Shown here: in pieces, positions 18,102 through 26,933 of the stretch
Layout: each line of letters opens with the position of its first letter
How positions within the stretch are numbered: the first letter of the stretch is position 1
DNA from: Prochlorococcus sp. AG-418-F08
Lineage (GTDB): Bacteria; Cyanobacteriota; Cyanobacteriia; PCC-6307; Cyanobiaceae
Assembly (NCBI GenBank): GCA_003214295.1
Contig: QCLV01000007.1
Location: 1 to 59,428, forward strand
DNA: 59,428 bases
Reading direction: 5' to 3'
Notes under the pieces: model-generated
The model's input: the letters and a program-made list of their open reading frames with translations, nothing else
Database searches by the model: none
Told to the model about the DNA's origin: nothing
Translations under genes and position numbers: made by a program

Positions 18102-18431
18102 TTAGGAATTGATTAGCTTAAACGTTTCGAGAATACTTTATATTTCACCAAACAGTTGAATTCATAACAAAATTGTAAAGGTTAGTAATCCTAGCTATTA
18201 CTTAAAAAAAAATCTTTATAAGGCACTATTAGAGCAAAGAAGGTAGGTTAGATAAAGAAAAATTATTCTCAGAGATATAAGTTTTATAAAATAAATCAGT
18301 TATTTTAAATTTAAATAAGTTTAATAAATTTCATTTTGCTGACATTAAACGATGTTTTGTTTCAGTAACACATCCTGTTTGTTGCCTCATTCTCAAACAA
18401 TTATTAAATATGGAATAAGACATCTAATATT
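18102..18431. other. 330-bp non-coding region upstream of pcb
   Basis: No open frame or tRNA is visible. The left part must hold the pcb promoter on the minus strand: a TATAAA (complement of 18137-18142) lies about 35 bases before the ATG, without a good -35. A run of eight or nine A at 18204-18212 and pyrimidine-rich stretches surround it. The right part holds the candidate promoter of the 58-codon ORF at 18432. Confidence 0.4.
18379..18407 (+). promoter_or_regulatory. candidate promoter for the small ORF at 18432
   Basis: TTGTTG at 18379-18384, a 17-base spacer and TATTAA at 18402-18407. This gives a leader of about 18 bases. It was identified by consensus only. Confidence 0.3.
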
Positions 18432-18608
18432 ATGACTACTTCTCAAGAGTCTTCTAGAAAATTTTCACTAGAAATGAAATCGGAAGTTCATTACAAAAAG
18501 GCTGCAAAGTCTTACAGAAAATCAAAACAATATATTAATATGATTAACCTATACCCAACTTTGCAAAACACTTTAATTGAGTGTAAGGATGAGAATCTTA
18601 TCGAATAA
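18432..18608 (+). CDS. small basic hypothetical protein (58 residues)
   Basis: An ATG-initiated frame of 58 codons encodes a Lys- and Ser-rich, soluble, helical peptide (MTTSQESSRKFSLEMKSEV at the start, then KAAKSYRKSKQY). It fills the gap between pcb and the HTH-like gene and has a promoter-like sequence upstream. I recognise no family. Its length alone could occur by chance in AT-rich DNA, where stops are frequent; the ATG start and composition make a real gene plausible. Confidence 0.45.
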   Translation: MTTSQESSRKFSLEMKSEVHYKKAAKSYRKSKQYINMINLYPTLQNTLIECKDENLIE

Positions 18609-18653
18609 AATTATATATATTTTCCAAAATATAATCTTAAAAAATTATTTCTT

Positions 18654-18887
18654 TTAGGCTGCAATATTAAAATCATCTTCAATATTAAATTTATTAATAA
18701 TTTTTTTGCACATTTTTATATTATAAAGAGCCTTGGGGTTCCAAGGTTTTTTCTGACCGATTGGAGAGCTTTTCCAATGAATTCCAGGCTTTAGTATTCC
18801 ATTTTCACGTAAGAAAGAAAGTTTAAATTCTGTTATTCCTAGTTTTTCCGCGGTGAACTCAGATGAGCTCCACATATCCCCTAACAT
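18654..18887 (-). CDS. small helix-turn-helix, excisionase-like protein
   Basis: The 77-residue protein reads like a compact winged-helix/excisionase domain. FTAEKLGITEFKLSFLRENG looks like a helix-turn-helix, followed by LKPGIHWKSSP and PWNPKALYNIKMCKKI, a pattern I associate with small phage- and island-type DNA-binding proteins (LKPG-x-H-[WY]). It may be a regulator or directionality factor. No integrase or recombinase lies nearby. The ATG start is clear. It is convergent with the 58-residue ORF, with 45 bp between stops. Confidence 0.55.
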   Translation of the reverse strand: MLGDMWSSSEFTAEKLGITEFKLSFLRENGILKPGIHWKSSPIGQKKPWNPKALYNIKMCKKIINKFNIEDDFNIAA

Positions 18888-19025
18888 TGAATTAAGTAAA
18901 TATTATTAATCCTTAATAACGTTAATTTTAATTTTTTGAAAGGGGTAAAACTTTTAAATAATTATTAAGTAATAAAAAAACCCAGTGTTTATGAAAATAA
19001 TAAGCTTTGAAAAATTTATATTAAA

Positions 19026-19325
19026 TTAAGAAATATTAAATGAAGAATTTTCATGAAGGAATATCTTATCAATGCACTCTTCTTTATTGTTCGATTTGTA
19101 GTTAACGTATTCTTCAGTGATCGATTGAAGTTTTGGAAGATTAATCCAACCCTTACACCAATTTCCACTATTTATTAATTCTTCGTAAGTAGTTTTTAAA
19201 TTAATTTCAGAATCTAGTACAGAAACCATCAAAAAAATAATATTTCCTTTTTCATTAGACTCATTTACCAAAACAAAATGTCTTAATCCTTTTATGGGTT
19301 TATTAGAAGTCCAGAAATTTTCCAT
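19026..19325 (-). CDS. TIGR02450-like Trp-containing small protein
   Basis: The 99-residue protein starts ENFWTSNKPIKGLRHFVLVN and continues with MVSVLDSEI and NWCKGWINLP. This follows the pattern of the small marine cyanobacterial TIGR02450 family (W-T-S-x-K-P-x-G-x-R-H-F, VSVLD, W-x-x-GW). The function of that family is unknown to me. It is the last gene of a hisS - 97-aa - 99-aa run; the spacer before it is only 2 bp. Family assignment is from memory and moderately sure. Confidence 0.6.
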   Translation of the reverse strand: MENFWTSNKPIKGLRHFVLVNESNEKGNIIFLMVSVLDSEINLKTTYEELINSGNWCKGWINLPKLQSITEEYVNYKSNNKEECIDKIFLHENSSFNIS

Positions 19326-19327
19326 AA

Positions 19328-19618
19328 TTATTTTTTCTTAATGTTCCCCTCCGAATTTTCTCTGGATATTTTTTTGTATTCTTTTCTAATTTCGTTTAAT
19401 AAAAGTTTTCTTCTATCCAAATAATTAACGGAATCCTGTTTTGATAGGTTATATCGTTCTTTTTTAGTTAAATTCATCCAATTATTTAGATTCTTCTTAT
19501 TAAAAGTTGTTAAATTTTTCGCCTTAAAAAATTTTTGTTTTCTATTTAATTTAATAAAATTTTTCAAATTAAAAATAATAAAAATAAAAAGAAAAACTAT
19601 AACTAAAATCAAGATCAT
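19328..19618 (-). CDS. small membrane-anchored, Lys-rich hypothetical protein
   Basis: A 96-97 residue protein with one N-terminal membrane helix (residues 2-20, LVIVFLFIFIIFNL) and a strongly basic, Lys/Asn-rich cytoplasmic tail. ATG at 19618 shares one base with the hisS stop (TGATG); an in-frame GTG one codon upstream is the alternative. Co-translation with hisS is likely. No family is recognised. AT-rich base composition could explain part of the Lys/Asn richness. Confidence 0.5.
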   Translation of the reverse strand: MILILVIVFLFIFIIFNLKNFIKLNRKQKFFKAKNLTTFNKKNLNNWMNLTKKERYNLSKQDSVNYLDRRKLLLNEIRKEYKKISRENSEGNIKKK

Positions 19619-20898
19619 CACTTCGCAAGCAAGTTATTATTTATCCATTTTTCTAAAGTAAAATCATCATCAAAAGATATAACCTCTTCTTTATTCCCAC
19701 TACCTGACTGATCAAAAAGCCTTATATTAAATTCTCTTTTAGCAGCCTCATTATCACCAATTACAATAATACTTTTAGATTTTATTTTATTTGCCTTTTT
19801 AAACTGTTTAGAAAATGAGGACCCACTTAAATCCAACTCAACTAACAAATCATAATTTCTTAGTTTTCTAGATAAATCTATAGCTAATGATTCAGCAACT
19901 AAGCCTTGATTAATGATGTAAATATCAGTATTTCTTGGGACTTCAAGATCTTTCCCCGCTAGTAAAATTAATCTTTCTAAACCAATAGCAAATCCAATTG
20001 CCGGGGTATTTGGCCCTCCCATCTGTTTTATTAAATTATCGTATCTTCCCCCTCCGCAAACTGTAGCTTGTGACCCTAAATCTCCACTAGTAATTTCAAA
20101 GGCTGTATGGGTGTAATAATCCAAACCTCTTACTAAATTAAAATTTTCCACGTAAGGTATTTTTAAAACCTCTAATTGTTTTTTTAAGTCTGAATATCTT
20201 TTATGACTTTTTTCAGACAAAAAATTAAATAATGTTGGTGCATTTTCAAGAGCTTTTTTTGTTTGAATGTTCTTTGAGTCCAAAATCCTCATAGGATTTT
20301 TAGTAATCCTTTTCTGAGAATCTAGATCTAGAGAATCTTTATTTACTTCTAGCCATTTTACGAAGGATTTTTGAAAATTTGATCTGTCATTAGTATCACC
20401 TAGAGTATTTATTTCAAGATTGAGTTCTTTTATTCCTAATTTCCCTAAGATATCCCAAGCTAAAGCAATAATTTCAACATCACTTCTAACTGAATCATGC
20501 CCTATAAACTCAACACCTAACTGATGAAACTGTCTTTGCCTGCCTGCTTGAGGTCTTTCGTATCGAAACATAGGTCCCATATACCAAAGTTTTTGAAGGG
20601 GATTAGACGATATTCCATTTTGTATTAATGCTCGTGCGACTGAGGCTGTTCCTTCAGGTCTGAGAGTACATGATCTATCCCCCCTATCAAGAAATGTATA
20701 CATTTCCTTACTGACAACATCTGTTCCTTCGCCAATTCCTCTTATAAATAATTCGGTCATTTCCAATATTGGTGTTCTTATTTCTTTGATGGATGCTCTA
20801 GAAAGCTGTTCCAATAGAATTTTCTCAACGTTTTGCCATTTTATTAATTGATCAGGCAATAGATCTACTGTTCCTCTTAGATTTTTTAAGTTATTCAA
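19618..20898 (-). CDS. hisS: histidyl-tRNA synthetase
   Basis: A class II synthetase of 426 residues. It starts with LRGTVDLLPDQ, has motif 2 (MFRYERPQAGRQRQFHQLGVE), the histidine-specific motif LVRGLDYYTHTAFE and motif 3 (AIGFAIGLERLI). A C-terminal anticodon-binding domain ends the protein. It charges tRNA-His in the cytoplasm. The start is TTG at 20898. It heads a run of three same-strand genes with overlapping or near-touching ends. Confidence 0.96.
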   Translation of the reverse strand: MNNLKNLRGTVDLLPDQLIKWQNVEKILLEQLSRASIKEIRTPILEMTELFIRGIGEGTDVVSKEMYTFLDRGDRSCTLRPEGTASVARALIQNGISSNPLQKLWYMGPMFRYERPQAGRQRQFHQLGVEFIGHDSVRSDVEIIALAWDILGKLGIKELNLEINTLGDTNDRSNFQKSFVKWLEVNKDSLDLDSQKRITKNPMRILDSKNIQTKKALENAPTLFNFLSEKSHKRYSDLKKQLEVLKIPYVENFNLVRGLDYYTHTAFEITSGDLGSQATVCGGGRYDNLIKQMGGPNTPAIGFAIGLERLILLAGKDLEVPRNTDIYIINQGLVAESLAIDLSRKLRNYDLLVELDLSGSSFSKQFKKANKIKSKSIIVIGDNEAAKREFNIRLFDQSGSGNKEEVISFDDDFTLEKWINNNLLAK

Positions 20899-20996
20899 AG
20901 TTCTAAAAAATAATTCAAAATTTTTAATTCATCTAGAAATTAATCTTTGATTGGTTATTCTGTGAGACAATTTTAATTTAACATTTAGAAAAACTA

Positions 20997-21419
20997 TTGG
21001 GAATTAATAAAAGTAAAGAGAATCAGCATTGCGGGACAAAACCAAAGAAAATTGCTTTTGGAATAGCACCTCTCGGTATAGTTTCGATAGGAATAGTGCC
21101 AATGGGAGTAATAAGTATTGGGGTAGTCCCAATGGGTGTATTTTCTTTTGGTGCAGTAGCAATGGGAATAGTCAATTTATCAGTAGTTGGAATGGGAATT
21201 ATCTCTGCCGGTATTACTACTATGGGGATATGGGAGTATTCACCAAATCCTCATAAAAATCATCATAATCATTCCAAACAAATTTCAAATTCAAATAATG
21301 AAAAGAATATGTCAGATCTATTTAACACAAAACAAGAGGCTGAAAAAGCTGCCTCAAAATACGGATGTATTGGAGCACATAAAATGGGTAAAAAATGGAT
21401 GCCCTGTAAAATGCACTAA
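20997..21419 (+). CDS. glycine-pentad repeat protein with C-terminal DUF3721 domain
   Basis: The 140-residue protein has three parts. Residues 22-76 are eleven five-residue units, each opening with Gly (one with Ser) followed by hydrophobics, alternating P-M and S-I ends (GIVSI, GIVPM, GVISI, GVVPM, GVFSF, GAVAM). Residues 84-94 are a His-rich linker. Residues 108-140 match the short picocyanobacterial DUF3721 domain (TKQEAEKAASKYGC then GAHKMGKKWMPCKMH), with Cys, His and Met spacing that suggests metal binding. The pentad block could be a membrane glycine-zipper or a small solenoid. The start is TTG at 20997, because no in-frame ATG exists before the repeats. The function is unknown. Confidence 0.72.
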   Translation: MGINKSKENQHCGTKPKKIAFGIAPLGIVSIGIVPMGVISIGVVPMGVFSFGAVAMGIVNLSVVGMGIISAGITTMGIWEYSPNPHKNHHNHSKQISNSNNEKNMSDLFNTKQEAEKAASKYGCIGAHKMGKKWMPCKMH

Positions 21420-21449
21420 ATATTTTCTTAGTCGAAAACTTAATAAATA

Positions 21450-22229
21450 TTAATTCAAAATCTCTACTCTAAAATCAAGATTTTTTGCCTCATTAGTAGT
21501 TAATTTTCTTGACCAAGCTCCCTGCACAGGACTATTCCATCTAAACCCAGCATTTTTAGCTAAAGACCTATCTTCATAGCTAACCAATGCCTTGTATAAA
21601 AACCTTGGTTCAGTAGCTTTGAGTAAAATTTCCTCTAAATTATCACATTTTTTGAAAACCTCAGATATGTAAAAACAATCAGACAGAGCTCTATGTAAAT
21701 TCCAAACTGGTATTGAAAAAGATAGGGCAAGATCAGTTACTGAGGGTCTTGTTTTTAGTGATTTTTGAAAAGACCAATTAATATCCTCTAAACTACATAT
21801 CCATTTTTTATTAAGCTTAGGCAATCTTCCTTTCCCAAACCATTTTTCATCAAACTCAACATTATGCGCAACAATGAAATCCGAAGAATCAACAAGTTTC
21901 AAAAAGAAATTTAACCCATCCTCCCATGGTTGAGAGATGTTAGTTACTTCTGGAGATATACCATTAACGTGTTCGGCTTCATTATTATCAACTGGGAATA
22001 AAAAAGAGACCTGAGAAAGTACACATTTATAAGATACATCAAACAAAATGCAACCTATCTCTATAACTTCATCTTTATTTTCATCTAAACCTGTTGTTTC
22101 AGTATCAAGAATTAAAATTTTTCCAATTTTTTTATTTTGATTAGTAACACTTACTTCAGAGAGGTTACTTTTAACTTGATCCTGAAGAAAATCTAATTGA
22201 TTTAATTCTTTTTTGTTGAATAGTTCCAA
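21450..22229 (-). CDS. DEDDh 3'-5' exonuclease (DnaQ-like) with a C-terminal extension
   Basis: A 259-residue protein with Exo I (LILDTETTGLDE: Asp, Glu), Exo II (IVAHNVEFDEKWF) and Exo III (HRALSDCFYISEVF: His, Asp) of the DnaQ superfamily. Two magnesium ions would be bound by the DEDD residues. It may be the proofreading epsilon-type or a repair exonuclease. The last 40 residues (AKNAGFRWN, GAWSRKLT) form a small extra module after the nuclease domain. The start is TTG at 22229. It is convergent with the DUF3721 gene and divergent from DUF1350. Confidence 0.82.
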   Translation of the reverse strand: MELFNKKELNQLDFLQDQVKSNLSEVSVTNQNKKIGKILILDTETTGLDENKDEVIEIGCILFDVSYKCVLSQVSFLFPVDNNEAEHVNGISPEVTNISQPWEDGLNFFLKLVDSSDFIVAHNVEFDEKWFGKGRLPKLNKKWICSLEDINWSFQKSLKTRPSVTDLALSFSIPVWNLHRALSDCFYISEVFKKCDNLEEILLKATEPRFLYKALVSYEDRSLAKNAGFRWNSPVQGAWSRKLTTNEAKNLDFRVEILN

Positions 22230-22343
22230 TTCGCTGAAAAAAACTTACATTTATCTTGACGCATTTAATGAAAATTTCTTTTAAATTAATATTAATTAAA
22301 TAAATTTGATAAATAAATATTTTTTGAAACCTTTAGATATTAG

Positions 22344-23066
22344 ATGACTTTTACAAAATATCAATATAACAATTTTTGTTTTTGGCCCTCAAATCCTAAA
22401 AAAATTGTTGAATTTATTGGGGGAAGTTATCTAGCATCAAAACCAGACTTAACCTATAGAAGATTCATAGAGAGCTTAATAAATAAAAATTATGCAGTAC
22501 ATGCATACAAATACACTCCACAATTTGATCATCAAAAACTCGCTATTAAAGCATGGAAGGATTTTAAAAATTGCCGTATATCGTTATCTAAAAGAATAGG
22601 TGCATCTATTCCTTCAATAAGAATTGGTCATAGTCTAGGCTCTAAGCTTCATTTGATTTCTCCTGATGGTGGAAGAAATTGCGAAAAATTCATATCAATT
22701 AGTTTCAATAATTTCAGTGCTAGCAAATCAATTCCATTATTAAAACAGATTGCTGAAAAATTAGAGTTCAATAGTGAATTCAGCCCAAGTCCAGAAAGAA
22801 CTTTACGAATAATCAAAAAAACTTATACTCAAAAAAATAACTTCCTAATAAAATTCAAATCGGATGAATTAGACCAAACTGATAATTTATTTTCTTGCCT
22901 TAGCTCAAGGAAAGAGGACAATTCCAAGGGAGTAATATTAAAAGGTACACATACTATTATTGCTAGTGCAGGACTAAGAGAAAATTTGTTAGGGGACTGG
23001 GCAGATGATGATTTCAAAAGAGACACTATTAAAAAAATATCCAGTTTAATTGATGAATCTAATTAA
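22344..23066 (+). CDS. DUF1350 family protein, alpha/beta-hydrolase-like
   Basis: A 240-residue protein of the cyanobacterial/plastid DUF1350 family. It has [20 protein letters not shown] near the N-terminus and a GHSLGSKLH nucleophile-elbow-like motif at about residues 93-101 with a candidate catalytic serine, and [11 protein letters not shown] near the end supplies a histidine. It is probably a serine hydrolase fold in the cytoplasm, with no known substrate. It overlaps the convergent acs stop by 4 bp. Confidence 0.75.
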   Translation: MTFTKYQYNNFCFWPSNPKKIVEFIGGSYLASKPDLTYRRFIESLINKNYAVHAYKYTPQFDHQKLAIKAWKDFKNCRISLSKRIGASIPSIRIGHSLGSKLHLISPDGGRNCEKFISISFNNFSASKSIPLLKQIAEKLEFNSEFSPSPERTLRIIKKTYTQKNNFLIKFKSDELDQTDNLFSCLSSRKEDNSKGVILKGTHTIIASAGLRENLLGDWADDDFKRDTIKKISSLIDESN

Positions 23067-25045
23067 GCCTTTTCTTTCAACTTTTCCAAAACAGAGCTAT
23101 CTTCAAGAGTACTTATATCACCACTTATAATTTCTCCGGCAGCCAGAGATCTTAAGATTCTCCTCATTATTTTTCCACTTCGCGTTTTTGGAAGAGCATC
23201 AGAAATTATTATTTTTTCAGGCTTTGCTATAATTCCAATCTCATTAACAACATGTTTTTTTAATTCCTCAACTAATTCTGAAGAAGTATTAACATCTTTC
23301 TCTAAAGATACAAAAGCGACTATTACTTCACCTTTTAGGTCATCTTTTCTTCCTACAACTGCAGCTTCCGCAACTGATTTATGACTTACCAAAGCAGATT
23401 CAATTTCCATTGTTCCTAATCGATGCCCAGAGACATTTATAACATCATCAACTCTCCCCATAATCCATACATATCCATCTTTATCAATACGTGCTCCATC
23501 TCCAGCAAAATAAACATTTTTTTCTCCTTTAAAAGAAATATATTCCCAATAACTCTCTAAGTATCTCTGAGAGTTCCCATGAATTGTTCTCATCATTCCT
23601 GGCCAAGGCTTCTTAATAATTAAGTAGCCGCCTTCATTTTCCATTACCTTTTCCCCATTCTTGTCTACGACTTCAATTTCAATTCCAGGTAAGGGATAAG
23701 TAGCTGAACCTGGCTTTGTAGGAACAGCCCCAGGCAAAGGACTTATCATCACACCCCCAGTTTCGGTTTGCCACCATGTATCAACAACCGGACATTTGTT
23801 ATTTCCTATAACTTCTTTATACCAAACCCATGCTTCAGGATTAATTGGTTCTCCAACTGTCCCCAAAAGTCTAAGACTCTTTAGATTATATTTATCTGGT
23901 ATTTCGCGTCCAGACTTCATAAATGCTCTTATCGCAGTTGGTGCAGTATAAAAAATAGAAACCTTATATTTCTGAACAATTTCCCAAAAAGCCCCTAAAT
24001 TAGATGGCCTTGGTACTCCCTCAAACATTAAGGTCGTAGCGCCATTAGATAAGGGACCATAGACTATATAACTATGTCCTGTAATCCAACCAACATCAGC
24101 AGTACACCAGTAAATATCGTCATCTTTCAAATCAAAAATCCATTTAAAAGTCAAGTGAGTCCAGAGATTATAACCACCTGTAGTGTGAACTACACCTTTA
24201 GGTTTTCCAGTAGAGCCTGAAGTATAAAGAATAAAAAGTCTATCTTCGCTGTTCATTATTTCCGGCTCGCACTCATCTTTTTGATCTTTTAGTAATTCAT
24301 GCCACCAAAAATCTCTACCATCAATCATAGAGATGTTTTTTTTAGTTCTTTGAACAACAACAACTTTTTCAACAACTTTATCTGCCCCACTTTCAATTGC
24401 CGCATCAACTGCTTGCTTAAGCTCTATAACCTTATCTTTTCTAAATCCCCCATCTGCAGTAACAATAAATCTAGCATTTCCATCGATTATTCTATCTTTC
24501 AAAGCTTCTGCAGAAAATCCTCCAAAGACAACGGAATGAGGCGCGCCAATTCTTGCACAAGCTAACATTGCAAACATTGCCTCAGGAATCATTGGCATAT
24601 AAATACATACCAAATCTCCTTTTTTTACTCCAATATCTTTTAAAGCATTAGCAGCTTTGCATACCTCTTTTAAAAGTTCTTCATAAGAATATTTTTTGCT
24701 ATCTCCAGGTTCACCTTCCCATATCAGTGCAGTCTTCTCTCCAAGTCCCCTACTAATATGCCTATCTAAGCAGTTATACGTAATATTGAGTTTTCCTTCT
24801 TTAAACCATTTGAAAAATGGCGCATTTTCACTATCTAATACAGTTTGAAATGGTTCAAACCAATCTAATGCAGATTTTGCAAAAGATCCCCAAAATTTAG
24901 TTGGATTGTCTAAGGCTTGTTTTTTTAGACTTTGTAATTCTTCTTGAGAACTAATATTTGAGTTTTCTGCAAATTTTTTTGATGGAGTGAAGATTCTCTT
25001 TTCTTCGAGGATGTTATTGATCGAATTTTTTTTATCTAATGACAT
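23063..25045 (-). CDS. acs: acetyl-coenzyme A synthetase
   Basis: This AMP-forming enzyme turns acetate, ATP and CoA into acetyl-CoA. The 660-residue length is normal. The adenylate core motif [45 protein letters not shown] and the C-terminal acetylatable lysine region [14 protein letters not shown] are all present. ATG start at 25045. It lies 95 bp downstream of sds in the same direction. It may recycle acetate in an otherwise photosynthetic cell. Confidence 0.96.
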   Translation of the reverse strand: MSLDKKNSINNILEEKRIFTPSKKFAENSNISSQEELQSLKKQALDNPTKFWGSFAKSALDWFEPFQTVLDSENAPFFKWFKEGKLNITYNCLDRHISRGLGEKTALIWEGEPGDSKKYSYEELLKEVCKAANALKDIGVKKGDLVCIYMPMIPEAMFAMLACARIGAPHSVVFGGFSAEALKDRIIDGNARFIVTADGGFRKDKVIELKQAVDAAIESGADKVVEKVVVVQRTKKNISMIDGRDFWWHELLKDQKDECEPEIMNSEDRLFILYTSGSTGKPKGVVHTTGGYNLWTHLTFKWIFDLKDDDIYWCTADVGWITGHSYIVYGPLSNGATTLMFEGVPRPSNLGAFWEIVQKYKVSIFYTAPTAIRAFMKSGREIPDKYNLKSLRLLGTVGEPINPEAWVWYKEVIGNNKCPVVDTWWQTETGGVMISPLPGAVPTKPGSATYPLPGIEIEVVDKNGEKVMENEGGYLIIKKPWPGMMRTIHGNSQRYLESYWEYISFKGEKNVYFAGDGARIDKDGYVWIMGRVDDVINVSGHRLGTMEIESALVSHKSVAEAAVVGRKDDLKGEVIVAFVSLEKDVNTSSELVEELKKHVVNEIGIIAKPEKIIISDALPKTRSGKIMRRILRSLAAGEIISGDISTLEDSSVLEKLKEKA

Positions 25046-25139
25046 TAAATAAATCTATGCTTAATAAACCTAGTCGAAAAATTTTTTGTTTTCAAAAATT
25101 TTAATATTAATTTAGCTGAAAAACTCTATTTAATAAAAT

Positions 25140-26111
25140 CTAATAAATGCGACTGATAACAAATTCCGGGAGGGCTAATAACGCTCTCTTATATTCAGAA
25201 TCGGGAAGCCAGGCAATAGCTTCTTTGGAGAGCATCGCAAAATCCTCAGCTAATTTTCTAGAGTTATCAATAGCTTTTGAATTCATAATAATACTAAGAG
25301 CATCTTCTAGATCATTTTTTTCAGCTAGTTCTCTATTAATAAGTACAGATAATTTTTTATTTTCTTCTAAAGCATATAAAACTGGAGCAGTAAGATAACC
25401 ACTAGCAAGATCACTTACAGCAGGTTTTCCAAGTTGTTTATCGTTTCCAGTAAAATCGAGTATGTCATCTACAACTTGAAAGGCTAGACCAATATTTTTA
25501 CCAAAATCATATAGCGAGGATAATTCTTTTTCATTAAGATCACTCAAAACTCCAGCTGCTTTGCAACTATTAGCTATTAATGATGCTGTTTTACAATAGC
25601 TTTTATTGATGTATTTAGAAAAAGATTGAGCTGAATCAAATCTATTTAAATTTTGTTTGATTTCCCCTTCTGCTAAATCCATTATTACTCTACTTAGTAA
25701 TTTGACTACATCTACATTGTCAAGATTTGCCAAGTGCCAACTTGCTTGAGCGAATAGAAAGTCACCCGCCAAAACAGCCACTCTGGTATTGAATCTGCTG
25801 TGTACAGTATCTACACCCCTTCTTGTAGACGCTTCATCTACAACATCATCGTGGACCAACGATGCTGTATGGATCATTTCAGTTATCTCCGCTAGTCTTT
25901 TATGTTTGCTTGTTAGACAAAATTCAGTAGATATTGCTTTTGAAATTAATAAGACAATACCTGGTCTTAGTCTCTTACCACCAGCACTAAATAAATGTTC
26001 TGCTGCAGCTTGAAGAATTGGATGACCAGCTCCTATTAATTTTTTCAGTTCAAGAATAAGATCATCAAGATCATTTTCAACTGGTTGTAGTAGCTTTGTT
26101 ACTGTGTTCAT
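25140..26111 (-). CDS. sds: all-trans polyprenyl (solanesyl-type) diphosphate synthase
   Basis: The 323-residue protein has the first Asp-rich motif (HDDVVDEASTRRG) and second motif (QVVDDILDFTG) of trans-prenyltransferases, and GGKRLRPG near the N-terminus. It has no bulky residues just before the first motif (LV), fitting a long-chain product such as the nonaprenyl tail of plastoquinone. ATG start at 26111, 27 bp after murI. The quinone role is inferred from family and organism. Confidence 0.88.
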   Translation of the reverse strand: MNTVTKLLQPVENDLDDLILELKKLIGAGHPILQAAAEHLFSAGGKRLRPGIVLLISKAISTEFCLTSKHKRLAEITEMIHTASLVHDDVVDEASTRRGVDTVHSRFNTRVAVLAGDFLFAQASWHLANLDNVDVVKLLSRVIMDLAEGEIKQNLNRFDSAQSFSKYINKSYCKTASLIANSCKAAGVLSDLNEKELSSLYDFGKNIGLAFQVVDDILDFTGNDKQLGKPAVSDLASGYLTAPVLYALEENKKLSVLINRELAEKNDLEDALSIIMNSKAIDNSRKLAEDFAMLSKEAIAWLPDSEYKRALLALPEFVISRIY

Positions 26112-26138
26112 GATTGACCTCTTATATATATTAGAGAA

Positions 26139-26933
26139 TCAAACATTGCTTCGGAGGTTAACTAACCTAATTTCTTTATGAACTTCAAGCCAAAATTTTA
26201 CTTTTTTGGCAAATTCATCTTTATCTGAGGTAACGAAAAATTGAACATTTTCGTAAGGAAGACTTTCATAGCGGTAAGTTTTTGGGATAGCAAAAGATTC
26301 ATTGAACTTTTTTATTAATGCTTTTGATGGATCAATAATTCTTATTTTTGGATCTATTTTTTTTCTTAAAAAGTCATAAATTAAAGGATAATGACTACAT
26401 CCAAGTATTAATTCTTCAATATTTTTATTTAATAGTGGTTTTAAATAAATATCCGAAAGATAATCCAACTTATTAAAATTTAGATTTTCTTTTTCAATTT
26501 CTGGTACAAATTCAGGACATTCTTGTTGAATTATTTTCAAATTATCTTTTTTAGAAGTTATAGCGTTTTTGTAAAAAGATGATTTAACTGTAGTTTGAGT
26601 TGCAAATACACCAATTATTTTTTTATTAACTATTTCCGATACTGAATTTATAAGGTCAAAACAAGGAACCTTTAAATTATCTTCCAGAATATCAAGTGCA
26701 CAAGCATTTGTAGTATTGCAAGCTATCAAAAGCGCATCCAAATTCTTATCTTCAAAAAAGGTACAAATCTCTTTTGCAATGTATCTTATCTCTTTAAAAC
26801 CTTTGTTTCCAAAAGGGATTCTTTTTGTATCGGCCAAATAAACGACTTCAACATCTTTACGCGTCTTAAGTAAAGAATTAAGGATAGTAAAACCACCTAT
26901 ACCACTGTCAAATATACCTATTTTAATTCTCAC
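26139..26933 (-). CDS. murI: glutamate racemase
   Basis: MurI makes D-glutamate for peptidoglycan. The 264-residue protein has the two cysteine motifs LLIACNTTNAC and LILGCSHYPLI that act as acid/base pair, plus the N-terminal IGIFDSGIGGFT. The GTG start at 26933 overlaps the stop of the upstream amidase by 4 bp (GTGA), indicating coupled translation. Together with the amidase it forms a cell-wall pair. Confidence 0.93.
   Translation of the reverse strand: MRIKIGIFDSGIGGFTILNSLLKTRKDVEVVYLADTKRIPFGNKGFKEIRYIAKEICTFFEDKNLDALLIACNTTNACALDILEDNLKVPCFDLINSVSEIVNKKIIGVFATQTTVKSSFYKNAITSKKDNLKIIQQECPEFVPEIEKENLNFNKLDYLSDIYLKPLLNKNIEELILGCSHYPLIYDFLRKKIDPKIRIIDPSKALIKKFNESFAIPKTYRYESLPYENVQFFVTSDKDEFAKKVKFWLEVHKEIRLVNLRSNV

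Noticed and set aside
18102..18431. Possible tRNA or small RNA in the pcb upstream region
   Set aside because: No cloverleaf, conserved T-loop sequence or repeated GGAAACA-type loops could be found by eye.
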